Shown here piece by piece: positions 6,015 to 6,397 of a stretch of DNA of 6,397 bases. The DNA is taken from NCBI GenBank assembly GCA_028704125.1, contig JAQVLM010000198.1, positions 1 through 6,397 on the forward strand. Direction: 5' to 3'. Position 1 is the stretch's first letter; every line of letters begins with the position of its first letter. The translations under genes were made by a program, and so were the position numbers. Origin of the DNA: Opitutales bacterium. Its GTDB lineage: Bacteria > Verrucomicrobiota > Verrucomicrobiia > Opitutales > JAFGAQ01. The notes below the pieces were generated by a model. It saw only the letters and a program-made list of their open reading frames with translations. It was not told the origin of the DNA and did no database searches.

Positions 6015-6397
6015 TCAAGACTGCGGGAGCCCCGCGGGGATGCCGAAAAACTGAAGGGTTTCCTTGCAGAAGGCCTCGCGGTTGTCGAAGTGGACGTTGT
6101 GGCCGGCATTGGGGACACAGCCAATGGTGGCGTTGGGGAAGTGCCGGAGGATGGTCCGGAGGTCGTCGTCGGTTACGAACCGGGAGAATTCGCCCCTGAG
6201 GAAAAGAATGGGTTCGAGGCACCGGTCATCCGGACCAAATGGCGGTTCGGACAGCTTGTCCATGTTGGCGGTGAAGGACTCGAGATGGATGATCCAATCG
6301 AGTCTGCCGTCTTCCCTGCGGCGCAGGTTGGTGAGCAGAAACTGGCGTAGTTTGTCATCCGGCTCGATGGGAGCCATGAGAGCATCCGCCTCGGACA
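6015..6397 (-). CDS. Alpha/beta hydrolase, C-terminal part (5' end outside window)
   Basis: The frame is open through the right edge (Ser-Glu-Ala-Asp-Ala-Leu before the Met at 6377), so that Met is internal and the N-terminal half, with the nucleophile Ser, lies outside. Counting from that Met, residues 9-30 (KLRQFLLTNLRR then LDWII) match the lid region seen in esterases of the YbfF/ABHD11 group. PILFLRGEFSRFV (56-68) is the strand and loop that usually present the catalytic acid. IGCVPNAGHNVHFD (85-98) carries the catalytic His93. The C-terminus (FFGIPAG) ends normally. The family is a broad group of carboxyl-ester and thioester hydrolases, so the substrate is unknown. It is on the same strand as the patatin gene but 239 bases away, so co-transcription is possible, not shown. 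Confidence 0.85.
   Translation of the reverse strand, partial: SEADALMAPIEPDDKLRQFLLTNLRRREDGRLDWIIHLESFTANMDKLSEPPFGPDDRCLEPILFLRGEFSRFVTDDDLRTILRHFPNATIGCVPNAGHNVHFDNREAFCKETLQFFGIPAGLPQS

Noticed and set aside
5264..6350. Long + strand open frames of 311 and 211 codons.
   Set aside because: They are antisense to the patatin and alpha/beta hydrolase genes, whose catalytic motifs are clear; the antisense products look like GC-driven artefacts.

Overview
This looks like a chromosomal stretch from a moderately GC-rich bacterium, probably Verrucomicrobiota or a relative. That placement is an inference from the general character of the proteins and from the lack of Shine-Dalgarno sequences at every start I can see; no marker gene settles it. 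The window holds three or four housekeeping-like enzyme genes around a more AT-rich, accessory-looking middle.

Layout. Bases 1-1607 (+) are the C-terminal part of a large M16 zinc-protease-family protein, cut by the left edge and followed by a strong hairpin (1643-1672). Facing it is a VapBC-type toxin-antitoxin locus on the minus strand (1741-2182). The antitoxin gene vapB looks intact and has a perfect 16-bp palindrome touching its start codon. The toxin gene vapC has lost its first third, so only a PIN-domain fragment remains. About 480 bases with no supportable gene follow (2217-2699).

The rest is all minus strand, given here in transcription order from the right. First comes the C-terminal part of an alpha/beta hydrolase (6397-6015, cut by the right edge). 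Next is an RssA-type patatin-like phospholipase (5775-4912) with its catalytic motifs intact. After only 21 bases comes a 323-residue unknown protein with two membrane helices and a soluble C-terminal module (4890-3919). Then follow a 101-residue acidic unknown protein (3853-3548) and a 170-residue single-pass membrane protein of unknown function (3212-2700). The last two are separated by 335 gene-free bases holding two compact palindromes.

How the genes may relate. The patatin and the two-helix protein are close enough to be co-transcribed and may form a membrane-associated unit; this rests on spacing only. VapB should repress its own promoter through the abutting palindrome, although its toxin partner is probably inactive. 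Hand counts of sample rows give about 67% GC in the patatin gene (5161-5280) and about 44% in the neighbouring two-helix gene (4681-4800), so the block from the toxin-antitoxin locus to the two-helix gene may have a different history from its flanks. No CRISPR array, tRNA, rRNA or complete insertion sequence was seen.
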